Source: Paraburkholderia graminis C4D1M
GTDB lineage: Bacteria > Pseudomonadota > Gammaproteobacteria > Burkholderiales > Burkholderiaceae
NCBI RefSeq assembly: GCF_000172415.1
Contig: NZ_ABLD01000027.1
Span: forward strand, 1-64,000
Reading direction: 5' to 3'
Length of the DNA: 64,000 nucleotides
Shown: one piece after another, positions 41,433 through 50,283 of the stretch
Layout: each line of letters opens with the position of its first letter
How positions within the stretch are numbered: position 1 is the first letter of the stretch
Notes under the pieces: generated by a model
Seen by the model: the letters and a program-made list of their open reading frames with translations, nothing else
Database searches by the model: none
Told to the model about the DNA's origin: nothing
Made by a program: the position numbers and the translations under genes

Positions 41433-42437
41433 ATGGACGTAACCGTAGTGTGGGCCGCGATCATCGCGCTAGGTCTTTTCATGTATGTGGTGCTGGACGG
41501 CTTCGATCTCGGCATCGGCATCGTGTTTCCGTTTTTCCCCGACGAGAAAGAACGCGACCTGATGATGAACACCGTCGCGCCCGTCTGGGACGGCAACGAA
41601 ACCTGGCTGGTGCTGGGCGGCGCCGCCCTCTTCGCCGTCTTTCCGATGGTGTATTCGACCGTGCTGTCCGCGCTTTATCTGCCGCTCATTTTCATGCTCG
41701 TGTGCCTGATCTTTCGCGGCGTGTCGTTCGAGATTCGCGCGAAGGCGAATCGCACGAAGCACCTGTGGGATCTCGCGTTCATCGGCGGCTCGGCGGGCGC
41801 GGCGTTTTTCCAGGGCGTCGCACTGGGCGCGTTTCTGCAAGGCATTCCGGTGATCGACGGCGCGTATGCCGGCGACGCCTTCGGCTGGCTTACGCCGTTC
41901 AGCCTGCTGGCGGGCCTCGGACTCGTCGTTACTTACGCGCTGCTCGGCTGCTGCTGGCTCGTCGCGAAGACGGAAGGCGATCTGCAGCGCCGCCTGCATC
42001 GCATGGTGTGGCCGCTGACGGTCGTGCTGCTCGGCTTCATCGCGATGGTGAGCCTGTGGACGCCGCTGCAGGACGCGAACATCGCGCAACGCTGGTTCGA
42101 CGACGGCCTGTTCTACCGGCTGCTGCCCGTGCCGTTCATGGTCGCGGTCTGCGCGTTCTTCATGCGCCGCGCGGTGCGCGAGCGGCATGACAACATGCCG
42201 TTCGTGCTCGCGCTCCTGCTCGTGCTGCTCGGTTACGGCGGGCTGCTGGTGAGCTTGTGGCCGTACGCGATTCCGTCGAGCGTGACGTTGTGGGAAGCAG
42301 CCGCGCCGCGCTCGAGCCAGACCTTCACGCTGGTCGGCGCGGCGGTGATTCTGCCGATCATCGTCGCCTATACGACGATGGGTTACTGGGTTTTCCGTGG
42401 AAAGGTGCGTCATGGCGACCAACATCACTATCACTAG
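41433..42437 (+). CDS. cydB: Cytochrome bd ubiquinol oxidase subunit II
   Basis: Second membrane subunit of 334 residues. MDVTVVWAAIIALGLFMYVV, LDGFDLGIGIVFPFFPDE and VWDGNETWLVLGGAALFAVF are the classical CydB N-terminal motifs; GAFLQGIPV and WTPLQDANIAQRWF follow. Eight to nine helices are expected. It stands 30 bases after cydA. Its last 26 bases overlap the start of the DUF2474-like gene, so the three are translationally linked. Confidence 0.93.
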   Translation: MDVTVVWAAIIALGLFMYVVLDGFDLGIGIVFPFFPDEKERDLMMNTVAPVWDGNETWLVLGGAALFAVFPMVYSTVLSALYLPLIFMLVCLIFRGVSFEIRAKANRTKHLWDLAFIGGSAGAAFFQGVALGAFLQGIPVIDGAYAGDAFGWLTPFSLLAGLGLVVTYALLGCCWLVAKTEGDLQRRLHRMVWPLTVVLLGFIAMVSLWTPLQDANIAQRWFDDGLFYRLLPVPFMVAVCAFFMRRAVRERHDNMPFVLALLLVLLGYGGLLVSLWPYAIPSSVTLWEAAAPRSSQTFTLVGAAVILPIIVAYTTMGYWVFRGKVRHGDQHHYH

Positions 42438-42570
42438 GATCAGATCGGCGCGCAGGCTGCCAGGCTGGCTCTGGTTCATCGCGCTCTGGTGCTTCGGCGT
42501 GGGCTCGGCGATGTCGCTCGGTTACGCGTTCAAGCTTCTGATGAATGCGACGCTGTTTGCCGTGAAATAG
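42412..42570 (+). CDS. Small membrane protein, DUF2474/CydX-like accessory subunit
   Basis: Frame of 52 codons starting inside the cydB 3' end (ATG 42412, stop TAG 42568-42570). The protein has a basic start (RIRSARRLPG) followed by one hydrophobic helix WLWFIALWCFGVGSAMSLGY and a short tail. Small single-helix proteins of the DUF2474 family regularly follow cioB/cydB and resemble CydX in place and size. It probably stabilises the oxidase. It is shorter than common gene-calling cutoffs, so it is easily missed. Confidence 0.8.
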   Translation: MATNITITRIRSARRLPGWLWFIALWCFGVGSAMSLGYAFKLLMNATLFAVK

Positions 42571-42910
42571 CCGTTCGCCGCGTGCGCGCGCGGGCAATTC
42601 GATCCATGCCGCATAAGCTTTTGCGTCCGCCCGGCGGCGCTTAAAAAACGGCGCGCGCGGCTCGTCTACCTAGCAAGCCGGGGCCGATGCGCGAGAGAGA
42701 CCTGCCCGCACAGGGCACACAAAAAAACGTGGCGCCGGCGATGCCACAAGCAGAGAATGACCGGCGCGGCGAGCCGCAAGGCCGCCGCGTCAACCGATCG
42801 GCTTAGATCACGGGGTAGCCGGCAATGATGCGATTCACGACAATAGAAGTAAAACGGGGCCTGGCAACAGCGGTAGTCCACAACACGCAAGCTCGACTCG
42901 TGGAGACATC
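42571..42910. other. Intergenic region with hairpins
   Basis: This 340-base stretch between the oxidase operon and the response regulator contains TGCCC-GCACA-GGGCA and GTGGC...GCCAC dyads near 42702-42747 and a poly-A tract. No gene or clear terminator is seen. Confidence 0.45.
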
Positions 42911-43675
42911 ATGAAGTTTCTTGTGGCGGACGACCATGAACTGATCCGGCAAGGCGTCAAGGGAATGCTGCGCGGGCTGGATGCCGACGCCCAATTCGAC
43001 GAAGCCGATACCTGGGAAACCCTCGCCGCAGCCGCGCGGCCCGACGCGGATCACGATCTCGCGATCGTCGATCTGCATATGCCGGGCATGAGCGGAGCGT
43101 CGTCGCTGGAAATGCTGTTGAAGGCGAATCCGGCGCTGCCGGTGGTCGTCCTTTCCGCCGAGGAGTCGCCAGACGAGATGCGCGCAGTGCTGGCCGCCGG
43201 CGCACTTGGCTTCGTGCCGAAGCGGCAGCCCGCGAGCGTGATGCTGAAGGCGATCGAACTCGTGCTGTCCGGCGGCGCTTATGTGCCGATGGAAGCGCTG
43301 AGCCTGCTCGGCTCGCGCGATGCGCAACCGGCTCAGGCTTGTGCGGAACGCGCCGCCGCTTCGCCTCAACAGGTGGCGAGCACGGCAGCGGGCCAAAACC
43401 CAGGCACCGCGACGCTCACCGAGCCCATCGTGCAACTTCAGCCGTTGCAGCCGCATCAGCAGCACTTGCTGGAAAACCTGTCGCCGCGTCAGCAGGACAT
43501 CATGCGGCTCGTGCATCGCGGCTGGACCAACAAGATGATCGCGCGCGAACTCGGCGTGGCCGAAGGCACGGTCAAGGTGCATCTGTCGGTGATCTTCCGG
43601 GCGCTCGGCGTGCACAACCGGTCGACGGCAATCGCCGTGATCAACGGCTGGCTTGAAGCGGGGAGAACGCTGTAG
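42911..43675 (+). CDS. LuxR-type (NarL/FixJ) response regulator
   Basis: Two-component regulator of 254 residues. The receiver domain (1-120) has the acidic pair in LVADDHE, phospho-acceptor Asp54 in AIVDLHMPGMSG and a Ser/Lys switch (VVLSAEE, GFVPKRQ). A Gln/Ala-rich linker leads to a LuxR helix-turn-helix at about 185-250 (LSPRQQDIMRLVHRGWTNKM, IARELGVAEGTVKVHLSVIF). The convergent hybrid kinase gene overlaps its 3' end by 35 bases, and the two probably form a pair. Confidence 0.92.
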   Translation: MKFLVADDHELIRQGVKGMLRGLDADAQFDEADTWETLAAAARPDADHDLAIVDLHMPGMSGASSLEMLLKANPALPVVVLSAEESPDEMRAVLAAGALGFVPKRQPASVMLKAIELVLSGGAYVPMEALSLLGSRDAQPAQACAERAAASPQQVASTAAGQNPGTATLTEPIVQLQPLQPHQQHLLENLSPRQQDIMRLVHRGWTNKMIARELGVAEGTVKVHLSVIFRALGVHNRSTAIAVINGWLEAGRTL

Positions 43676-45461
43676 CGGGCGGCGGCGTTGGTCCTTTATC
43701 GATCTCCGCCTGCTGCCACAGCATGTCGAGCGTGCGCCGCAAGCGCGCCGCCGCCACCGGCTTGTGCAACACCGGAATGCCTTGTGCGGCGAGCGCCGCC
43801 AGCTCCGCCGACGCCATATCGCCCGTAATCAGCAGCATCACGACACCTTCGTGGCCCGAGCGCGCCAGTTCGCTGCGCACCGCCGTCAGCGCCTGCGCGC
43901 CCGTGCGGTGATTGGCCAACTGGTAGTCGCAAAGCACCGCGTCGGGGACGAAACCGTCCTCGAGCGCGGCCAATGCGGCGGTTTCGTCGCGTACGCCCTG
44001 CACGATGCAGCCCCAGCGGCCGAGCAGGCTCGAAAGACCTTCGAGAATCGACGGCTCGTCGTCGATGCACAACACGCGGCGCCCTTGCGCCGTCGGTCCG
44101 CCCGTCACCGCCTCGTTCAGACTGGCGACGATGCCGCTCGCGTCGCCCGCCTGCACCGGAAAGCGGAACACCGAGCCGCGCCCCGGCGCCGAGCGCAACT
44201 GCAATTCGCCGCCCAGCATGCCGACGAGGCGCTTCACCGTCGGCAGGCCGAGGCCGTGCCCCTGGCGCGCGTCGCGCTGCGGATTCGCGACCTGATAGAA
44301 CTCCTCGAAAATACGCTCGTGCTCCTGCGCCGGAATGCCGATGCCCGAATCGCGCACTTCGATATAGCCGCCATTGGTTCGCCCCACGCGCCGGAAGCCG
44401 AGCCAGATCGCGCCTTCCTCGGTATAGCGGACAGCGTTCGACAGCAGATTGCTCAGCACGCGTTCGAGTAGCACGGGATCGTCGTGGACCACCATCGACG
44501 TCGGCGCGATCCGCAGCGCGAGCCCCTTCGCCGCCGCTTGCGGACGATACTGGCTGCCGACGCGCTCGAACAGTTCCGAGAGCCGGAAGTGCAAGCGGAT
44601 CACCTGCGTGACGCCGCTTTCGAGCCGCGCGAGATCGAGCACCTGGTTGAACAACTGGTTCAGCGCCTCGACGTTATGGACGATGTGCTCGGCGGTCTTC
44701 GCGTGCTGCGCGGGCGTCGCGGCGGAATCGTTGAGCGACGCCGCCAGCAGCCCGATGGCGTGCAACGGCTGACGCAAATCATGGCTCGCCGCCGCGAAAA
44801 AGCGCGTTTTCGCGAGACTCGCCTCTTCGGCGACATGCTTTTGCGCCGCCAGCGATTCCGCCAGGTACTGCTGATCGACGCGCGCCTGCACGACCTGCTG
44901 GAACAGTTTGCGGTAACTGAGCGCATACACGTTGATCGCGCAGAAGAAGAACGCGAGCACGATGGCAAGAATCGTGCGATCGAACGTATGCATGCCGAAA
45001 TGCAGCACGATCGACGGAAACAGCAGAAAGGGAATCGCCGTGGCGAAGTTCAGCAGGTCGAAGCCGTTCGACATGAACACGCCCGCTGCGAGCGTGACGA
45101 GCATCACCGTATGCAGCAGCGGCAAGTCGCTCTGCGGACTCTGGAACGCAAACCAGATCGCGATGCCCGGTGCGCTGTACAGCAGCACGCCGCGCACCGC
45201 GTGCACGTTAATCCAGCCGCGCGGCGACAGCAGATGCGGATAGCGCCGATTGCAGATCCATAGCGCGAGACCCGCGCAGTTGGCGGCCGCATAGAAGCCG
45301 AAGCAGGCGATGAAAAGCGGCGGCGACGGTATCGCGGGCCAGTAAATGGCCACCAGCACCGCGATCGAAAACCAGTGCGAGAAGAAAGCGATCGGGTCTT
45401 GCGCGTACAGCACGCGCACCAGGTCTTCGTCGATTGCACGCTGGATCGGGTCAGCCCGCAT
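43641..45461 (-). CDS. Hybrid sensor histidine kinase with C-terminal receiver
   Basis: Membrane kinase of 606 residues. Five to seven hydrophobic segments span 25-185 without a clear periplasmic sensor domain, then a coiled linker, HisKA with His227 (FFAAASHDLRQPLHAIGLLA), an HATPase domain (N box NLLSNAVRYT, DSGIGIP, GHGLGLPTVKRL) and a receiver at about 485-600 (CIDDEPSILEGL, phospho-Asp in AVLCDYQL). The HDLRQPLH motif is typical of the PAS-less kinases that pair with LuxR regulators. The start at 45461 has AAGGAG eight bases before; it is convergent with the regulator gene. Confidence 0.9.
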   Translation of the reverse strand: MRADPIQRAIDEDLVRVLYAQDPIAFFSHWFSIAVLVAIYWPAIPSPPLFIACFGFYAAANCAGLALWICNRRYPHLLSPRGWINVHAVRGVLLYSAPGIAIWFAFQSPQSDLPLLHTVMLVTLAAGVFMSNGFDLLNFATAIPFLLFPSIVLHFGMHTFDRTILAIVLAFFFCAINVYALSYRKLFQQVVQARVDQQYLAESLAAQKHVAEEASLAKTRFFAAASHDLRQPLHAIGLLAASLNDSAATPAQHAKTAEHIVHNVEALNQLFNQVLDLARLESGVTQVIRLHFRLSELFERVGSQYRPQAAAKGLALRIAPTSMVVHDDPVLLERVLSNLLSNAVRYTEEGAIWLGFRRVGRTNGGYIEVRDSGIGIPAQEHERIFEEFYQVANPQRDARQGHGLGLPTVKRLVGMLGGELQLRSAPGRGSVFRFPVQAGDASGIVASLNEAVTGGPTAQGRRVLCIDDEPSILEGLSSLLGRWGCIVQGVRDETAALAALEDGFVPDAVLCDYQLANHRTGAQALTAVRSELARSGHEGVVMLLITGDMASAELAALAAQGIPVLHKPVAAARLRRTLDMLWQQAEIDKGPTPPPATAFSPLQASR

Positions 45462-45814
45462 CGCGCGGTCTCCTTGTCGGGCACGGCAAATTCGGTGAGG
45501 GGGCGCGAGAGCCTGGCGCTTGCACGAGCGCGCTGCGGCGTGTTTGCGCAAGAGCTTGCACGGTTCTACTGCAATGCAGCGGCGCGCGGCCGCCGCTTTC
45601 TTATCAGACGAATCAGGGGCGTGCTGCCGGATGGTTTACCCGGCAGTTTACCCATCAGCTAACACTTAATCCATATAGGCGAAGCCGCCGCCGACGACCA
45701 TACTGGCCTCACTACCTGGCGCGGCCGCAACGATTCTTCCTTCCGCCTTTCGCCTGCATTCCGGGCTCGCCGCGCTTCTCGCCTTATCCTCGCCTAACCC
45801 TAATGGAGGCTTTC
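45462..45814. other. Divergent intergenic region
   Basis: A 353-base stretch between the kinase and the unknown gene. An in-frame upstream extension of the latter is open from 45434 but lacks a ribosome-binding site before 45815. Nothing else is seen. Confidence 0.4.
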
Positions 45815-46606
45815 ATGGGCGCAGTTCCGAGCCACGAGTTCGTCCGCAATCTCGACGACGCGATCCTGCCCGATCTGTGGCGCCGCCGCACGCAGTTGTC
45901 CGCCGACGAAATGGTGTCGATGGTCGAACTCGTCAAGCGGGCGTTGCGGACTTACCATCCGCTGGAACTGCAGGCACTCGGCGAAGATAAGGAAGAACTG
46001 GTTGCGCAGTTCATTTATTCCAAGGTACTGCGTCTTGCCCCCGGCCACACCGAAACGCATGCGTGCGCCGACAGCGCGCCGTCCAATGGCTACGCATTGT
46101 GCGCGTATTTCCGCCGCTATCTGATCGACTGCCTGCGCAGCGCGGGGCATCAACGCAATGTGTCGATGGAAACCGACGGCATGGCGCAGGAAATCGATCT
46201 GCACGCCCAGGCATTGGAAGACCCCGTGCAAAGCGTGCTGCTGCAATACGGGCTCGACGAACAACGGGTACGGCACGCGGCGCGCGCTTTTATCGAAAGT
46301 CTCGACGAGCCCGAACGGATCGTGCTGGCCGGCAGCCTCGGCTGGTGCTCGGAAGGCAAAGGCGGACTGTCGGCGGTTGCGGCTTCGCATCGGGTGCCCT
46401 CGTATCACTATCGCGCCGTCAAACTCGGCGTCACCATGAAAAAGACGGCCACTGCCGACGATTTTTCCAATACGAAGATCGGCCGCTGGTTCACGGACGT
46501 GCTCGGGATCGAGATCGACATCGACAATCGCAGTGCGATTCTGCTGGCGCTGAACCTGCTCGCGGCCGAGTCGATCGATAGCGAAATGAATGAAGCGGCC
46601 GCATGA
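45815..46606 (+). CDS. Unknown protein with faint sigma-70-like features
   Basis: Protein of 263 residues that I do not recognise. Two regions recall RNA polymerase sigma factors: YALCAYFRRYLIDCLRSAGH in a region-2-like place, and ARAFIESLDEPERIVLAGSL followed by LSAVAASHRVPSYHYRAVKL in a region-4-like place. The C-terminal part (GRWFTDVLGIEIDIDNRSA) matches neither. It starts at 45815 after GGAGG and is followed by a strong terminator. It is cytoplasmic with no membrane segments. Whether it truly acts in transcription is open. It diverges from the histidine kinase, which might put it in the same signalling unit. Confidence 0.6.
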   Translation: MGAVPSHEFVRNLDDAILPDLWRRRTQLSADEMVSMVELVKRALRTYHPLELQALGEDKEELVAQFIYSKVLRLAPGHTETHACADSAPSNGYALCAYFRRYLIDCLRSAGHQRNVSMETDGMAQEIDLHAQALEDPVQSVLLQYGLDEQRVRHAARAFIESLDEPERIVLAGSLGWCSEGKGGLSAVAASHRVPSYHYRAVKLGVTMKKTATADDFSNTKIGRWFTDVLGIEIDIDNRSAILLALNLLAAESIDSEMNEAAA

Positions 46607-46720
46607 CAGGCTGCAGCATCGACACAAAAAGAACACGTAAAAAGCCGCATGAGCGGACTCAACAACAACGGGCTCAACAATAGTAATGGGGAAATGACTG
46701 AGGCACAGGGGACTCCTTTG

Positions 46721-46748
46721 GGCGCATCGCACAGATGCGCCTTTTTTT
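46721..46748 (+). terminator. Rho-independent terminator
   Basis: GGCGCATC-GCACA-GATGCGCC followed by seven T, 115 bases after the unknown gene. Confidence 0.92.
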
Positions 46749-46851
46749 GTCGGCGCGCACCGCCTACGATAAAAAAGCCGCGGCAGCGCGCCGTCTTTCT
46801 TCCGACGCCCGGTTCCCTTCCCTGCACCGATTCCTGACGAGGTGGTCGCGT

Positions 46852-49800
46852 ATGAACCGCTTATCGAGCGCCGTGACGGCGATGAAGTCGCATTACGAAG
46901 TGGTCGTGATCGGTTCCGGTTATGGCGGTGCGATCGCGGCGAGCCGCATGGCGCGCGCGGGCCGCAGCGTCTGCGTGCTCGAACGCGGACGCGAATTCAT
47001 GGCCGGCGAATACCCGCGCACGCCGTTTCAGGGCGCGGAGCAGATCCAGTACAACACGCCGCTCGCGCAAATCGGCTCGCCGCTCGCGCTGCTCGAAGTG
47101 CATGTGAACGACGACGTCAACGCGGTGGTCGGCTGCGGGCTCGGCGGCACGTCGCTGATCAACGCGAACGTCGCGCTGAAAATCGATTCGCGCCTGTGGG
47201 ACGACACACGCTGGCCCGCTGCGTTGCGCGGCGATCAGACCGGACGCGACAAGGGCTATCAACGCGCGTGGGACATGTTGCAACCTGCGCCGGTGCCGAG
47301 CCGCTTCCGCGAATTGCCGAAACTGCTTGCGCTCGCCAAATCCGCCGAGGCGCTCGGCATGGGCGACCGCTTCAGCACGCCGCCGATAACCGTCACCTTC
47401 GAGGACCGCACGAATGCGGCCGGCGTCGCGCAGAAAGCCTGCACTGGATGCGGCGACTGCAACTCCGGCTGCAACTACGACGCGAAGAACTCGACGCACA
47501 TGAACTACCTGCCCGACGCCGTCGCTCACGGCGCGCAGATTTTTACAGGCGCCGCGGTTCATTCGGTTGTGCGCAACGTCGATACGCAGAAGTGGCAGGT
47601 CGGCTATCAGCTCGTGCGCTTGGGGCGCGAAAGCTACGACGCGCCGGATCTGTTCGTGAGCGCGGACATCGTGATCGTGTCGGCGGGAACGATCGGCTCG
47701 ACCGCGTTGCTATTGCGTTCGCGCAATGAAGGCTTGAGCGTGTCGGACATGCTCGGCCGGCACTTCACCGGCAATGGCGACGTGCTCGCGTTCGCGTACA
47801 ACACCAATGACACGATCAACGGCGTCGGCTGGGGCGCGCATGTGGACCGCGATATTCCGCCGGTCGGGCCGACCATCACGGGCCTGATCGATCATCGCAA
47901 TACTGCGGACGTCAGGGACGGTTTCGTGATCGAGGAAGGCTCGCTCGCCGGGCCGGTGGGCGCCGCGCTCGTCGGCATGCTCGGTGCGGCCGCGCCGCTC
48001 GCGGGCGTGGATGTTTCGAAGCCGCGCACCGTGGACCAGCAACTCGAATACGACGCGCGCGTGGTCGAAGGCTTCCTGCACGGTCCGTATCGCGGCGCGC
48101 TCAATCACACGCAAAGCTATCTCGTGATGGCGCACGACGACGAGAGCGGCCAGATCAGCGTGAACGAGAAAGGCCGGCCGCGCATCGCGTGGGAAAACGC
48201 CGGCAAGCAGCCGATTTACGAAACCGTCGAGCAGACGCTGAAGCAAGCGACAGCGCCGCTCGGCGGCAAATACCTGCGCGATCCGATTTCGAACGACATC
48301 TTCGGCAATCGAACGGTGACCGTGCATCCGCTCGGCGGCTGCGGGATGGGCGAGGATGCGGAGCATGGCGTGGTCGATCACCTGGGCCGCGTTTTCAGCG
48401 GCACGACCGGCACCGGCGTGCATGACGGCCTCTACGTGATGGACGGCGCCGTCATGCCGATGTCGCTCGGCGTCAATCCGTTGTGGACCATCTCCGCGCT
48501 CGCCGAGCGCAATTGCGCGCTGCTTGCGGCGTCGCGCGGCTGGAGCATCGACTACGATTCGAAAGGCACCGCCGACACACCGCCCGCGCAAAAGATCGGC
48601 TTGCGCTTTACCGAAACGATGGTCGGCCATTACACGCCGACCGGCGCGAGCAAGGACGCCGCGAGCCCGATCGCGTTCACGCTGACCGTCGAATCCGACG
48701 ACCTCGCGATGATGCTTAGCGATCCCAACCATATGGCAAAGACCGCCGGAACGCTAACCTGCCCCGCCCTTTCCTCGCAGCCGATGACGATCACGGACGG
48801 CACCTTCAATCTGTTCGTGGCCGACCCGCAGGACGTGGACGAGCGCAACATGAATTATCGAATGACGCTCAACTCGGCGGAAGGCAAAACGTATTATCTG
48901 AGCGGGCAGAAGATCATCACGCGCACGTCGCCGCTCGAACTGTGGGAGCAAACGAACACGCTGTACGCGCAGATTTTCGCCGCGCCCCAAGCCGACGCGC
49001 CGGCGATCGGCAGCGCGACGCTCATCATCACGCCTGAGAATTTCCTCAAGCAGCAACGCACGCTCGAAGTCACCAACGCACCCGATCTGAAGACACGTCT
49101 CGAATGGACGCTGAAGTTCGGCAAGTTCTTCGCGGGCGTGCTGTTCAGCGAATACGGCGGCGTGGCCGCGCCTTTGCAGTATCACGATCCCGCCGCGGAG
49201 CCGCGTATGAAGCGTGCGTTGCGCGCGCCCGCGCCGCAAATGTTCTTCTTCGATACGCCGGACGGTACGCGCTTGCGTCTCACGCGCTATGTCGACCCTG
49301 CGCGCAAGAATGCGCGCCCCGTGCTGCTGATTCACGGCTCCGGCGTGTCGAGCCGCATTTATTCGACGGATCTGATCGGCACCAATCTCGTCGAATATCT
49401 GTGCGCCGCGAACTACGACGTGTGGCTCGTCGATCTGCGCGTGAGCATCGAAATGCCGAGCGTGCTCGTGCCGACCAACGTCGATAAAGTCGCGCTCGAG
49501 GATATTCCCGCAGCCGTCGCGAAGATTCGCGAGGTCACTGGCGTGAGCGGCATCCAGCGCTCGGTCACTGCATGGGCGGCTCGCGTTGAGCATGTCGCTG
49601 ATGGCGGGACTCGAAGGCGTGCGTTCAGCGGTGATTTCGCAGGTCGCCGCGCATCCGGTGCCCGGGCACGCTCGCCAGAATCAAGGCGGGTTTGCACATT
49701 CCGGACATCATGCAGCATCTCGGCGTGACCGATCTGACCGCCTATACGAAGGACAAAAGGTGGCCGCACAACCTCTACGACGAAGCGCTGCGGCTCTATC

Positions 49801-50261
49801 CCGTCGATCACGATGAGGGTTGCGGCAACCCGATCTGCCATCGCGCGACCTTCATGTACGGGCTGCTATACGAGCACGCGCAGGTGAGCGAGACGCTTCA
49901 TTCGAATCTGCAGGAACTGCTCGGCGTGCATGACGTCGGCGTGTTCAAGCATCTGGCCGCGATGGTGCGCGCCGGCAAGGTCGTCGACGCCGACGGAGAC
50001 GACGTCTATCTGCGCGGCGCGCGCGGCATGAAGGGGCTGGCGGGCATGCGCATTCCGATCGGTTTCATTCATGGCGACTGCAATGAAACCTATGTACCGC
50101 AAAGCACCGCGCTCACCTATGAGATGCTCGTCAACGCGTTTCCCGAGCAACCTTATGAGCGGCATCTGATTGCGGGCTATGGACACATCGACTGCATCTT
50201 CGGCAAGAACGCTGCGCGCGATGTTTATCCGACTATCGCGCGCTATCTGAACGCGCATTGA
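46852..50261 (+). pseudogene. GMC oxidoreductase (cholesterol oxidase-like) fused to alpha/beta hydrolase, with three indels
   Basis: Very large fusion of about 1,136 residues when repaired. The N-terminal oxidoreductase has an FAD loop VVVIGSGYGGAIAASRM, a Cys cluster TGCGDCNSGCNYDAKN and HPLGGCGMGEDAEHGV near the FAD-binding end. The C-terminal third is an alpha/beta hydrolase (HGSGVSSRIY, elbow GHCMGG with Cys as nucleophile, final His region YGHIDCIFG). Reading is broken in 49555-49668: a G appears lost near 49557, another near 49583, and one gained in CCCGGG at 49661-49666. Downstream sequence to 50261 is intact. The uninterrupted first frame ends at 49728. Such fusions are known in Burkholderia and Pseudomonas. 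Confidence 0.75.
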
Positions 50262-50283
50262 GTTCGCACTGAGTTCGCGCTCG

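Noticed and set aside
46649..46837. A 62-codon frame starting MSGLNNNGLNNSNG
   Set aside because: It reads through a strong terminator hairpin and T-run and has no ribosome-binding site.
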